A stretch of DNA of 64,000 bases from positions 54,819 to 118,818 of the forward strand of contig PYIZ01000021.1 in assembly GCA_003635265.1 (NCBI GenBank). Reading direction: 5' to 3'. The stretch comes from Candidatus Poribacteria bacterium. GTDB taxonomy: Bacteria; Poribacteria; WGA-4E; PCPOR2b. Each line of letters begins with the position of its first letter. Positions within the stretch are counted from its first letter, which is position 1. Below the pieces are notes generated by a model that had not been told where the DNA came from, made no database searches, and was given only the letters and a program-made list of their open reading frames with translations. Position numbers and translations under genes: made by a program. Shown piece by piece: positions 52,193 to 60,540 of the stretch.

Positions 52193-53362
52193 ATGGATTT
52201 TCAACCTTCCCCCGAACACGAAGCACTTCGGGAGCGTATCCGCGACTTCTGCGCCCAATTCCCCGATACCTACTGGCGCGAGACCGACCGCGAACGTGCG
52301 TATCCACAAGCCTTTGTCGAATCACTCACAGAGGCTGGCTTTCTTTCGATTCTGATTCCAGAAGTATACGGCGGGCTTGGCTTGGGTGTGACAGAGGCGA
52401 GCATCGTCTTGGAGGAGATCAATCGTTCGGGTGGGAATTCGGCGGCGTTTCATGCACAGATGTATCTTATGGGCGCGTTACTTCGCCACGGCAGCGATGC
52501 ACAAAAGGAGCGTTGGCTGCCAGCCATCGCCAGCGGTGAACTACGGCTACAAGCATTCTCAGTCACCGAAGCAGAAGCCGGCTCCGATACCCCTAGTATC
52601 CGCACCTTTGCCCAGCGTGAAGGCTCAACATACATCGTCAACGGTCACAAGAACTGGACCAGCCGCATCGAGCAATCAGACCTACTTCTCCTGTTGGCAC
52701 GCACAACGTCTCGCGAAGCAGTTGACAAGCGGACGGACGGACTTAGCCTATTCTTAATCGACTTACGTGAGGCACGCTGCCAGGAAGGGGCATTAGCGGT
52801 GCAGCCTGTCCGTACCATGTTCAACTACGCAACCTACCAAGTTTGGTTCCGCGATCTACAGCTGCCGCTTGATAGTTTGATTGGCGAGGAGGGACGCGGT
52901 TTTCGCTACGTCATCGATGGCTGGAACGCCGAACGCATCCTCTTGGCAGCGGAAGCCATCGGTGATGGCTACTGGTTTGTTGATCGGGCGAGCACCTATG
53001 CCCGTGAGCGCGAGGTCTTTGAGGCTCCGATCGGTCGCAACCAAGGCGTACAGTTCCCCATCGTGCGCGCTTATGCAGCGACAACCGCAGCAGATCTGGT
53101 TCGCTACAAAGCTGCGTGGCTCTTCGATGCCAACGCCCCCTGCGGGGCAGAAGCGAATATGGCAAAACTGCTCGCTTCCGAGGCGAGTTGGCAGGCAGCC
53201 AACGTCTGTCTTGACACGCACGGCGGCTACGGCTTTGTCGATGAATACGATGTGGAGCGCAAGTTTCGCGAAACGCGGCTTTTTCAAGTCGCGCCGGTCA
53301 ACAATAACCTCGTACTCGCCTATCTCGCCACCCACGTATTGGATCTGCCCCGATCATATTAA
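52193..53362 (+). CDS. Acyl-CoA dehydrogenase family protein
   Basis: This 389-residue protein has the full acyl-CoA dehydrogenase layout. The N-terminal helical domain contains IPEVYGGLGLGVTEASIVLEE. The middle FAD domain contains FSVTEAEAGSDTPS and WTSRIEQSD. The C-terminal helical domain has THGGYGFVDEYDVERKFRETR, whose Glu residues lie where the catalytic base is expected. It should introduce a double bond into a short or medium acyl-CoA and pass electrons to ETF. The TnpB element lies just upstream and may have separated it from earlier control sequences. The start follows AAAGGGG. Confidence 0.9.
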   Translation: MDFQPSPEHEALRERIRDFCAQFPDTYWRETDRERAYPQAFVESLTEAGFLSILIPEVYGGLGLGVTEASIVLEEINRSGGNSAAFHAQMYLMGALLRHGSDAQKERWLPAIASGELRLQAFSVTEAEAGSDTPSIRTFAQREGSTYIVNGHKNWTSRIEQSDLLLLLARTTSREAVDKRTDGLSLFLIDLREARCQEGALAVQPVRTMFNYATYQVWFRDLQLPLDSLIGEEGRGFRYVIDGWNAERILLAAEAIGDGYWFVDRASTYAREREVFEAPIGRNQGVQFPIVRAYAATTAADLVRYKAAWLFDANAPCGAEANMAKLLASEASWQAANVCLDTHGGYGFVDEYDVERKFRETRLFQVAPVNNNLVLAYLATHVLDLPRSY

Positions 53363-53370
53363 CCTCACTC

Positions 53371-53421
53371 AAGAGTTCATTGGTATATTAGTTCATTAAT
53401 GAACCAATGCACTAATGAACA
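53371..53421. repeat. 8-bp periodic repeat block between convergent genes
   Basis: Units of the attagttc/aatgaacc type occur in both orientations (ttagttcattaatgaac), so this copy can also form a hairpin between the dehydrogenase and the CDF gene. Confidence 0.6.
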
Positions 53422-53430
53422 AGTGTCAAA

Positions 53431-54399
53431 TCAATGGTGGGGTGCATTACACAGCAAGTGTCCTTCGTGGGGACAACCGGGCTGTTCAATCTGAATTGTC
53501 GTGTGGAAAATACCAAATTGCGTTTGTAGCTTGTTGTTAATCTCCTGCCGTAATTCGTGCGAGGATTTGCTTGCGTCCTCAGCGATCGAAACATGCGTGC
53601 TCAATGCTAAATAATTAGAGCATAAAGACCAAATGTGCATGTCATGGACATCCTTGACCGCGTCAATAGTGCTGATACATGCTGCCACTTTTTGGGCATC
53701 CGCATGTTTCGGAGATCCCTCTAATAAGATGTGAACCGCTTCTTTCGTAACTCTGACCGCGCCAATCAAGACCACTAGACCAATAGCACAGCTCAGAATT
53801 GGATCAACTATGAACCAACTCGTATAGTATATCACCACTCCGCCCACGATGACGCCGACGGAAGCGAGCGCATCCCCAATCACATGAAGTACCGCACTCC
53901 GCACGTTGAGGTTCTTATGCCCTTCCCCATGAAATAGCCAGACTATGACCATATTCGCAACAAATCCGAAGATCGCCACGACGAGCATCTCTTTGCTCTT
54001 AACCGGTTCAGGCTCCATAAACCGCTGAACAGCTTCATAAAATATCCACCCAGAGATTGCAATCAGTGAAACTCCGTTGATGAATGCGGCGAATACCTCG
54101 GTCCGGTGATAACCATAGGTGCGTGAACTAGTTGCCGGCCGAGTTGACAGATAGATCGCCAGCCAACTCATAATCAGCGACAGGGAATCTGAGAAAACAT
54201 GCGCTGCATCGCTCAACAACGCCAAGCTATTTGACAAAATCCCCCCTACCAATTCGACACCAAACACAAAAGTTGTCAACAGGATAGCGAACCGAAATTT
54301 ACCCTGTAAGTGATGCTGATGATCGTGTTGATGTCCATCTTCCTCTCCATCATGGTGGTGTGCGTGGTCATGGTCATGATGGTGATGCGTGTGGTCCAT
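53431..54399 (-). CDS. Cation diffusion facilitator (Zn/Co/Cd efflux)
   Basis: This 322-residue protein has an extremely His/Asp-rich N-terminus (residues 1-30), six TM helices, and the metal-site pairs in LLSDAAHVFSDSLSL and VLHVIGDALASVGV. A C-terminal cytoplasmic CDF domain ends with HVSIAED and a Cys/His-containing tail (PGCPHEGH). It matches the ZitB/CzcD group that exports zinc and similar cations in exchange for protons. A Zur/Fur-type regulator is encoded about 9 kb away. Confidence 0.93.
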   Translation of the reverse strand: MDHTHHHHDHDHAHHHDGEEDGHQHDHQHHLQGKFRFAILLTTFVFGVELVGGILSNSLALLSDAAHVFSDSLSLIMSWLAIYLSTRPATSSRTYGYHRTEVFAAFINGVSLIAISGWIFYEAVQRFMEPEPVKSKEMLVVAIFGFVANMVIVWLFHGEGHKNLNVRSAVLHVIGDALASVGVIVGGVVIYYTSWFIVDPILSCAIGLVVLIGAVRVTKEAVHILLEGSPKHADAQKVAACISTIDAVKDVHDMHIWSLCSNYLALSTHVSIAEDASKSSHELRQEINNKLQTQFGIFHTTIQIEQPGCPHEGHLLCNAPHH

Positions 54400-54521
54400 G
54401 CTTTCCCCTCTCGGTTGAGGATACGGTCAAGCTATCCGAAAATCGTCTATAGCAAGGGCGTTACCTATGCGTACGGTACTGATTGCGCCGGCAGTGCCCC
54501 ACAAAATGTGGGAATTATTTC

Positions 54522-54869
54522 TCAAGCACTTGCATCTGAAGTCGATTTGGAAGAATCACTGCTCTCTGTCTTGCTGGGTTTAGAATCGCTGCTTTTGCTG
54601 TCCCCACTTTTGCTATCGCTACTTTTGCTCTCCCCGTCTCCGCTTGATGACGAGTCTTTGTCTTTTTTCGCGCTCTCTTTGTATCCTTCACTGCGATAGT
54701 CCGTGATGTAGAAGCCGGAACCCTTAAAAATTAGCCCGGCACCAGCACCAATTAACCGCTTGGTCTGGCCTGAACATTCGGGACATTCCTGGATGGGATC
54801 TTCGGTGATACTTTGAAACCGATCAAATTGGATACCACAATCCAGGCATTTATATTCGTATGTCGGCAT
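54522..54869 (-). CDS. FmdB-family zinc-ribbon protein with Ser/Lys/Asp-rich tail
   Basis: This is a 115-residue protein. Residues 1-~45 are the FmdB zinc ribbon (MPTYEYKCLDCGIQFDRFQS ... CPECSG, with four Cys), followed by KRLIGAGAGLIFKGSGFY, the usual family continuation. The last ~45 residues are a repetitive acidic/basic tail (units of SGDSKSSDSK). The role of FmdB proteins is unclear; they are suspected regulators. The start follows a GGAG site. Confidence 0.88.
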   Translation of the reverse strand: MPTYEYKCLDCGIQFDRFQSITEDPIQECPECSGQTKRLIGAGAGLIFKGSGFYITDYRSEGYKESAKKDKDSSSSGDGESKSSDSKSGDSKSSDSKPSKTESSDSSKSTSDASA

Positions 54870-55148
54870 ATAATGAAACTCCTCTGACTCGGTTATTGTT
54901 AACAGACATTGCGAAAAATGTCAGGATTTGATATATTTTAACGACTGACAGGTAGCATGTCAAGCAGATTTCCCGGAACCCCAATCTCACCTTTTGGATC
55001 GACGCACTCTCACAAACAGGTATAATTAATGCAAGCCGCTACATTAGATTGCAATAGGTCTACTACAATATCAAGAAGCTGCAGGTGAATAGGTATTAAA
55101 ACTGAGAGTGAACAAACGACCATCGCAACCCATAGTGTCTAGGATTTG

Positions 55149-55180
55149 CTCACTTTCTCACTCTCTCACCTACTCACTTT
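55149..55180. repeat. 8-bp tandem repeat (ctcacttt)
   Basis: Four units (ctcacttt, ctcactct, ctcaccta, ctcacttt) lie in the 383-base gene-free gap before the aldo/keto reductase gene. The rest of that gap (54870-55252) shows no gene or other repeat. Confidence 0.6.
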
Positions 55181-55252
55181 CATTCCTTACTCCAGTGGAG
55201 TAATAGGTATATAGCGGTTATAACGATAAAACAATTACGGAGGTATACGCTC

Positions 55253-56056
55253 ATGGCAGATCAGATTCCCCACACAACTCTTGGTCGAACGGGATTGGTC
55301 GTAACTCGACTGGGAACTGGCGGCGCATATTGCGAAACCGCCGATGGGTATCGAACCGCATTAGATTGTGGCGTCAATTATATGGATACCGCACGAGCGT
55401 ATCGGGATGGAGATGACGAAAGGGTTATCGGAAATGCCATCCAAGGACGCCGGCACGAATTGATTCTGGCGACCAAGACCGCACAGCGCGACGCCAAAGG
55501 CGCGCGTCAAGATCTCGAAACATCGCTGCGTTTGCTCGGAACGGATTACATCGACATCTATCAACTCCACCACCTAAACACCGAAGAGGAACGGAATCGC
55601 GCTCTGGCAGCCGATGGCGCACTAGAAGCAGTTCAAAAAGCGCAAGAGGAAGGATTGATTCGCTTCATCGGCGTTACGGGTCACGATTGGGAGCAGATCG
55701 GGCGGGCAGTTGCGACCGGATTTTTTGATACTGTGCTATGTTGGTATAATTGCGCCATGAAGGAACCGGAGACCACCGTGTTTCCGGAGGCACACAAGCA
55801 TAACACCGGCGTCGTGATTATGAATGCGTCGCGTAACGACAAGCTCTTCAGTGGTGAAGGCGCACCGGCAGAGGAACAATTCTACCGCTACGTCCTCAGT
55901 CATGAGTCAGTGGGTCTAACTATCATGGGCTTGCGAAACGTGCCCCGCTTCGGTCGGATTGCCTCCGCACTGTCCGATCGCCACACACTCGCGCCAGAGG
56001 AAAAAGCCGAGATCGAAACCTACGGCGCCCGAATGCGAGCAGATGGAAAGTTGTGA
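55253..56056 (+). CDS. Aldo/keto reductase
   Basis: This is a 267-residue protein with the AKR tetrad: Asp and Tyr in MDTARAYRDGDDE, Lys in LILATKTAQRD and His in IYQLHHLNTEEE. The (beta/alpha)8 order is kept, but the chain is ~50 residues shorter than typical AKRs at the C-terminal side. That part normally includes NADPH-binding residues. It may be a compact subfamily member. GGAGG precedes the ATG. It converges with an MFS gene across 24 bases. Confidence 0.87.
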   Translation: MADQIPHTTLGRTGLVVTRLGTGGAYCETADGYRTALDCGVNYMDTARAYRDGDDERVIGNAIQGRRHELILATKTAQRDAKGARQDLETSLRLLGTDYIDIYQLHHLNTEEERNRALAADGALEAVQKAQEEGLIRFIGVTGHDWEQIGRAVATGFFDTVLCWYNCAMKEPETTVFPEAHKHNTGVVIMNASRNDKLFSGEGAPAEEQFYRYVLSHESVGLTIMGLRNVPRFGRIASALSDRHTLAPEEKAEIETYGARMRADGKL

Positions 56057-56080
56057 TGGTGTGCTGATTGAGATTTATGC

Positions 56081-57286
56081 TCATCCACGCTTTGACAAAT
56101 CGTTTGTTCGTCCCAGTAAGATTAAAGCTGCTGCCGCCGCAATCACTGAAACCGTACCAGCAATGATGAACGCGCCCGAAAGTCCCACCGCATCGGCAAC
56201 CGCACCAGCAGTCATTGGTCCCAAAAACATGCCGATTGCGTATACTGCTTGAAAAACGCCCATTGCTGTCGCCCGGTCCTCACCAGATATCTCCCGGATA
56301 CTTAGTCCCATTAGCAAAGGGTATACGAGACCACGCCCAAATCCACTCGCACCTTGGGAAACCGCCAGCAGCGGGAGATTGTTGATCAGCGGGACAACAA
56401 GCATCGTTACCGCCATCACCATAATGCCTATAAAGGCAGCGCGATTCTCGCCCAAGCGAGCAGCAAAGTGATGGTTCATCGGAGCGGTTAATGTATAAGG
56501 CACCAACGCCGCTACACCAATGATGCCGAGCACAAATTTGCTTGCCCCGAGATTCTCCGCATGGAGTGGAATAAAGCCAAAGGTAGTCGCCCAAAATGAG
56601 TAGTGGTTGAGTGCCGTGATAACCGCAATGAGCATCAGGGCAGGGTGTGTGATGATCCGCCATATCTGTCGAAATGTGGGCGGCTGATGTGTCGCCCGAT
56701 GTTCTTTGATGGGCACGGTTACTATGAGGCCCATAGCTGCTAAAATAGCACCGACATAGAATGTCGCACCCATTCCCCACATCTGAGCGATTTGACCGCC
56801 GAATCCGTTGACGATAATCAGCGAGATGCCATTGATAGCCGTAACAACACCCATCGCCTTGGGACTCTGATCCGGCGGAAAGTAACTAGCGAAAAGTACA
56901 GTAAAAGCAACCCATGTGGCGGCACTAATACCAAGTACACCACGGAAAACTACAAGGTACATCGGTGTCGGTGCCATCGCAAGCCCCAAACACCCGACGA
57001 GGTTAAAAAAGTGCCCAGCGTAAAGAAATGGCAAGCGTCGTCCCAACCGATCCGACCAAACCCCCAACGGAATTCGTAGCCACATCTGTACGAAGCCATA
57101 CGCCCCGACAACCATTCCCACTGTCGTGAATGAGGCACCTAACGACTGAGCGTATACTGATAAAATCGGCGAGTAGACATATAGCGCGCCCCAATAGAGA
57201 AACATACCGGCATAGTACGCCCGAATGGTAGTCTTTTCAGGAAACGTCCAATCTGTTGTAGAGCGCGCCCCCTCAACCTTGTTCAT
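56081..57286 (-). CDS. MFS transporter
   Basis: This 401-residue membrane protein has twelve helices and the MFS loop GVWSDRLGRRLPFLYAG (residues ~75-91). No large central loop insertion is seen. The sugar- and drug-transporting groups both fit. It begins 43 bases after the end of the two paralogous membrane protein genes on the same strand. It may therefore be expressed with them, possibly under the TetR regulator encoded at 62324. Confidence 0.86.
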   Translation of the reverse strand: MNKVEGARSTTDWTFPEKTTIRAYYAGMFLYWGALYVYSPILSVYAQSLGASFTTVGMVVGAYGFVQMWLRIPLGVWSDRLGRRLPFLYAGHFFNLVGCLGLAMAPTPMYLVVFRGVLGISAATWVAFTVLFASYFPPDQSPKAMGVVTAINGISLIIVNGFGGQIAQMWGMGATFYVGAILAAMGLIVTVPIKEHRATHQPPTFRQIWRIITHPALMLIAVITALNHYSFWATTFGFIPLHAENLGASKFVLGIIGVAALVPYTLTAPMNHHFAARLGENRAAFIGIMVMAVTMLVVPLINNLPLLAVSQGASGFGRGLVYPLLMGLSIREISGEDRATAMGVFQAVYAIGMFLGPMTAGAVADAVGLSGAFIIAGTVSVIAAAAALILLGRTNDLSKRG

Positions 57287-57328
57287 TACGCCTCTATTAC
57301 GATGCCCCTTTCCAACCGCTGCGGTTAG

Positions 57329-58477
57329 TTAGAACCGAACCTGAACCAACGATGTCCACAATTCAATATCAGGAATCCGCGAATTTCCACCGCCGACAGG
57401 GGAAACGGTAATCGCCGGCAGAGATAGATTCCATCTCTTCTCAGCGAGTTCAAGATTCAGCATCCCCACGCCACTTTTCGTGAAATAACTCTCTGGAGTG
57501 TCGTAGTTCCGGGTAAAATAGGAACCCGCTGTCAACCCAACCATGCCGCCGATTCCCATGAGTAACCAAAAACTCCGGTCTTCCGGCTCGATGTCGAGCA
57601 GAATACTTGTGCCTAAACCGTAAAGTGTACCTACAATACCCCCAATGTTAATAAGACGGGCGCGGGCGCGACTCATGTTCAACCTCGTTGACCACGCTGC
57701 CATGGTGGACAGGCCAATATTACCACCCATCATCGCACTGCCGAGAACAAATTTGCTGCTATCACTGCTCCTGTCACGAGCAGCCATCGCCCCACAAATC
57801 GAAAACCATGTTCCCCAGATTCCACCGAAATTGATCAGCGTTGCATCGCCAGGGCCGATGTCTCTACCGCTGACAATGCCGCTAGCCAACGCTAGTCCGA
57901 GTGCACCGCCCACCATGCTCGCACCCACGGTCAGTTTCTCATCAGCATCGGCAAGGCTTGCCGCCCCAACTGCCTGCCAAATGCCCCAAGTCCCACCGAG
58001 GGTGACCAGCGAAGCCTGCCCATCGCTCAGTTCACTCTCCCGCGTGAGGCTTAAAGAACCAAGTAATCCACCCACGGGTCCGGCGATTGAAGCGAGACCG
58101 TAGAGGCTCGGATCCTCTACGTCCAAAAGAATCAGTGTGCCGACGCCTAGCCATGTCGTGTAGAACGTACCGAATCCAACCAACCCCGCTCTGCTCATGT
58201 TACTGATCGGTTTGGGCTGGTGCAGCAGAATAGCAACCTCTTCTCTTTTATCCGTCGCCAATGGCATGTACTCTGTTTCAGGGTATGCAGAGACAATCCA
58301 ATCCAAGCGTCTGACTGCTTTATCGTATTTCCCATCAACAACCTGCTTAACGGCGTCTTCATAGATCAATTGTGCTTCCAGAGACCTGATCTCTGATTCA
58401 ATCCCGTTCGCCCACAACGAGTGTGAGAAACAAAAAAGTAGGGCTGCGATGATAATTTTGATGAATTGATTCGGCAT
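57329..58477 (-). CDS. Unrecognised membrane protein with four glycine-rich repeat units
   Basis: This is a 382-residue protein. The start at 58477 follows CAAGGAGATTGAAAAT. A signal peptide (cut near LWANG) is followed by a TPR-like helix pair (YEDAVKQVVDGKYDKAVRRL). Four units of ~58 residues follow, each opening like LINFGGIWGTW and containing GSAMMGGNIGLS-type and xTR segments. The protein ends in a beta-rich tail with VRF. Each unit has two hydrophobic helices, so eight membrane passes are expected. No known family was recognised. It is paralogous to the next gene upstream (58524). Confidence 0.6.
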   Translation of the reverse strand: MPNQFIKIIIAALLFCFSHSLWANGIESEIRSLEAQLIYEDAVKQVVDGKYDKAVRRLDWIVSAYPETEYMPLATDKREEVAILLHQPKPISNMSRAGLVGFGTFYTTWLGVGTLILLDVEDPSLYGLASIAGPVGGLLGSLSLTRESELSDGQASLVTLGGTWGIWQAVGAASLADADEKLTVGASMVGGALGLALASGIVSGRDIGPGDATLINFGGIWGTWFSICGAMAARDRSSDSSKFVLGSAMMGGNIGLSTMAAWSTRLNMSRARARLINIGGIVGTLYGLGTSILLDIEPEDRSFWLLMGIGGMVGLTAGSYFTRNYDTPESYFTKSGVGMLNLELAEKRWNLSLPAITVSPVGGGNSRIPDIELWTSLVQVRF

Positions 58478-58523
58478 ATTTTCAATCTCCTTGATTGCTA
58501 ACTCAACGAATAAAAATCTGCGA

Positions 58524-59630
58524 TTAAAATTGGACGTTGAGAAAATTGACCTGTACACCGTCAGAATTCAACTGCAATTGGTGTGGAGGGCTATCCCAAA
58601 GCGCCAAATCATTCCGTCGACTCAGTCTTTCACTCACTTCTGGAGGCGAAACATGACGGGTGCTAGAAACACCCACAATAAGCCCAGCAATGCCGCCAAC
58701 CATTAGGGTGGCAAATGCGGCGTTCTCACTAATATCGCTCTCAGCCATTATCATCACTACGCCACTTGCAACTGTAGTGCCGATAATCCCGCCCAGATTA
58801 ATCCAATGTGCCCGTGCCGGCGTGATGTCAATTTCCGAGGAAAGCGATGCCACTGCTATCGTGCCTATATTGCCGCCGATGAGCGTCCAAGCGAGTAGTT
58901 CATCGCCACCTTCAACACCAGCAACCTGACCTGCACACAAAGATAACCATGTGCCCCAAAGCGCACCGTAATTGATAATCGCCATGTCACCCAAACTTGG
59001 GTCAATTTTCCTCGTGAGAATAGAGGTTGCAAGGATACCCGATAGTCCGCCGATCATTGCACTGCTGATTAACGGCTTTTCGCCGTCATCCTCGTCGATC
59101 AGAATTGCCCAGCCCAGTCCTTGCCATGTTCCCCAAGCACCACTGAAGTTAATTAAAGCAGACTGTCCACGAGTCAATTTGGCATTTCGCGTCGCAACCA
59201 GAGAGGTCAGAAGTCCCGCCGGTGCCCCTATCATCATACCCGTAGCGACGCTTTTTGCGTTGTCCGTTTCATCAGCAAGCCTCGCTGTGCCAATTCCCAG
59301 CCATGTCGAATATAAGGTGCTGAACACCACAGTCCCAATTCGACCACTCTGGTCAATTTTCCTGCGGCGAATACTTGGCAGATTCAGCTGTTCCAACCGA
59401 TGCCTCCGATCTTCCGCAAACCGCGCATACACAGTGTCCGGGTATTTGTCGATGACTTCGTTGAGCCTATCATACGCCTCACCGTAGTCGCCTTCAATTA
59501 TCAACCTGAAAGCGGTCTCATAGAGCTGCGCTGCCTCACTCGATTCAGCCGAAGCCACACTCGATTGACAAAATAACGCACATACTAAAATCGCGATTAG
59601 CGCTGCACCAATCCGTTTATAAATCATCAC
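58524..59630 (-). CDS. Unrecognised membrane protein, paralogue of the gene at 57329
   Basis: This 368-residue protein has the same plan as its neighbour. A signal peptide is followed by one TPR-like pair (YETAFRLIIEGDYGEAYDRL) and four ~58-residue units (LINFSGAWGTWQGLG, then SAMIGGLSGI and so on), and it ends VQVNFLNVQF. The two proteins are clearly related but diverged, so the duplication is old. The gap between them is 46 bases and they are almost surely co-transcribed. The function is unknown; the repeated WGTW/GG helices suggest a membrane-embedded repeat scaffold or channel. Confidence 0.6.
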   Translation of the reverse strand: MMIYKRIGAALIAILVCALFCQSSVASAESSEAAQLYETAFRLIIEGDYGEAYDRLNEVIDKYPDTVYARFAEDRRHRLEQLNLPSIRRRKIDQSGRIGTVVFSTLYSTWLGIGTARLADETDNAKSVATGMMIGAPAGLLTSLVATRNAKLTRGQSALINFSGAWGTWQGLGWAILIDEDDGEKPLISSAMIGGLSGILATSILTRKIDPSLGDMAIINYGALWGTWLSLCAGQVAGVEGGDELLAWTLIGGNIGTIAVASLSSEIDITPARAHWINLGGIIGTTVASGVVMIMAESDISENAAFATLMVGGIAGLIVGVSSTRHVSPPEVSERLSRRNDLALWDSPPHQLQLNSDGVQVNFLNVQF

Positions 59631-59774
59631 CTCACCCTTTCTCTATCTCTCTCATAATAAACAAAATGAGCGAGAAAAACAAGACATTTTGATTGACAGA
59701 CGAATGTGATAGATTACATGACCGGCTAATGTTAACATAAGATATACATATTGCTCCGAATTCCAATACGATCC

Positions 59775-59834
59775 TATAAACATGTCGCCCCGCTGGGGCT
59801 AAATGAACCGATGAACCAATGTACTGATGAACAA
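59775..59834. repeat. Reverse-oriented agcccc repeat with adjoining 8-bp block
   Basis: A single agcccc-cgggg copy in reverse (59775-59800) directly adjoins an aatgaacc periodic block (59804-59834). This mirrors the arrangement at 8849-8896 and 20382-20438. The 59631-59912 gap has no gene. Confidence 0.7.
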
Positions 59835-59912
59835 AGCACTTTTACGTTTTACGCATCACGTTTTACGCTTTGTGTGTTTTGCACTTCCTTTTAACATGAG
59901 CCAAGAAAAAAT

Positions 59913-60473
59913 CTAAAAATAGGCGTGTATGCCTGTTCCTACGTAAACGCCAGCGCGACCCTTGGATTGAGAGTCGACTGTTTCCCTGCCAAACCCTTGA
60001 CCGACTTTCACGTTCAAGCCGAGAGGAATCCCTCCCAGTGAAAATACAAGTTCACCTCCAAAAGCCAGCCCAGCTCCGAGAGTCGTGGTTGTGAGCATTT
60101 CTTGATTGAGTTCCTGCTTTTTTTGATACCGGCCACCACCCTCTAACTCGAAATAAAGTCGGGCTATATTCCACTGACTTTCGTGTTCAAATATGGCGTA
60201 TGAAACGCTAGCACCCAATATATGGTCATTATCCTGATCATTGAGAACAAAATGTCCAACCGTTTGAAAATAGACGGGTGCCAATCCATTATAGCGAAAA
60301 CTGATTCCGCCCAGAATCGGTTCCGACTCCTCCTGAACAAGACCGTATGCAGGTGTAGCTCCCTGAAGTCCAATACCGAAATTTCTAGTGAGGTCAGCTG
60401 CTTGTGTTTGAGTTGAGAAACTGAAGGTTATTCCCAAAACCATAGCCATTAAACAAAAAATTGAACGTATCAC
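59913..60473 (-). CDS. Small predicted beta-barrel/exported protein
   Basis: This 186-residue protein starts at GTG after AAAAAGGAG. It has a signal peptide (cut near TQAAD) and alternating strands rich in Gly, Tyr and Phe (FGIGLQGATPAYG, FELEGGGRYQ, AGLAFGGELVFS), ending in GTGIHAYF with a terminal aromatic. That end is typical of outer-membrane barrels. It lies 68 bases after the FG-GAP lipoprotein gene and is likely co-transcribed with it. No family was recognised. Confidence 0.6.
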   Translation of the reverse strand: MIRSIFCLMAMVLGITFSFSTQTQAADLTRNFGIGLQGATPAYGLVQEESEPILGGISFRYNGLAPVYFQTVGHFVLNDQDNDHILGASVSYAIFEHESQWNIARLYFELEGGGRYQKKQELNQEMLTTTTLGAGLAFGGELVFSLGGIPLGLNVKVGQGFGRETVDSQSKGRAGVYVGTGIHAYF

Positions 60474-60540
60474 TGTTTTTCTCCTTTTTGAAGTGTGAAA
60501 TTGAAATGTGAAACGTAACGATATAAATCACCGATTTCGT

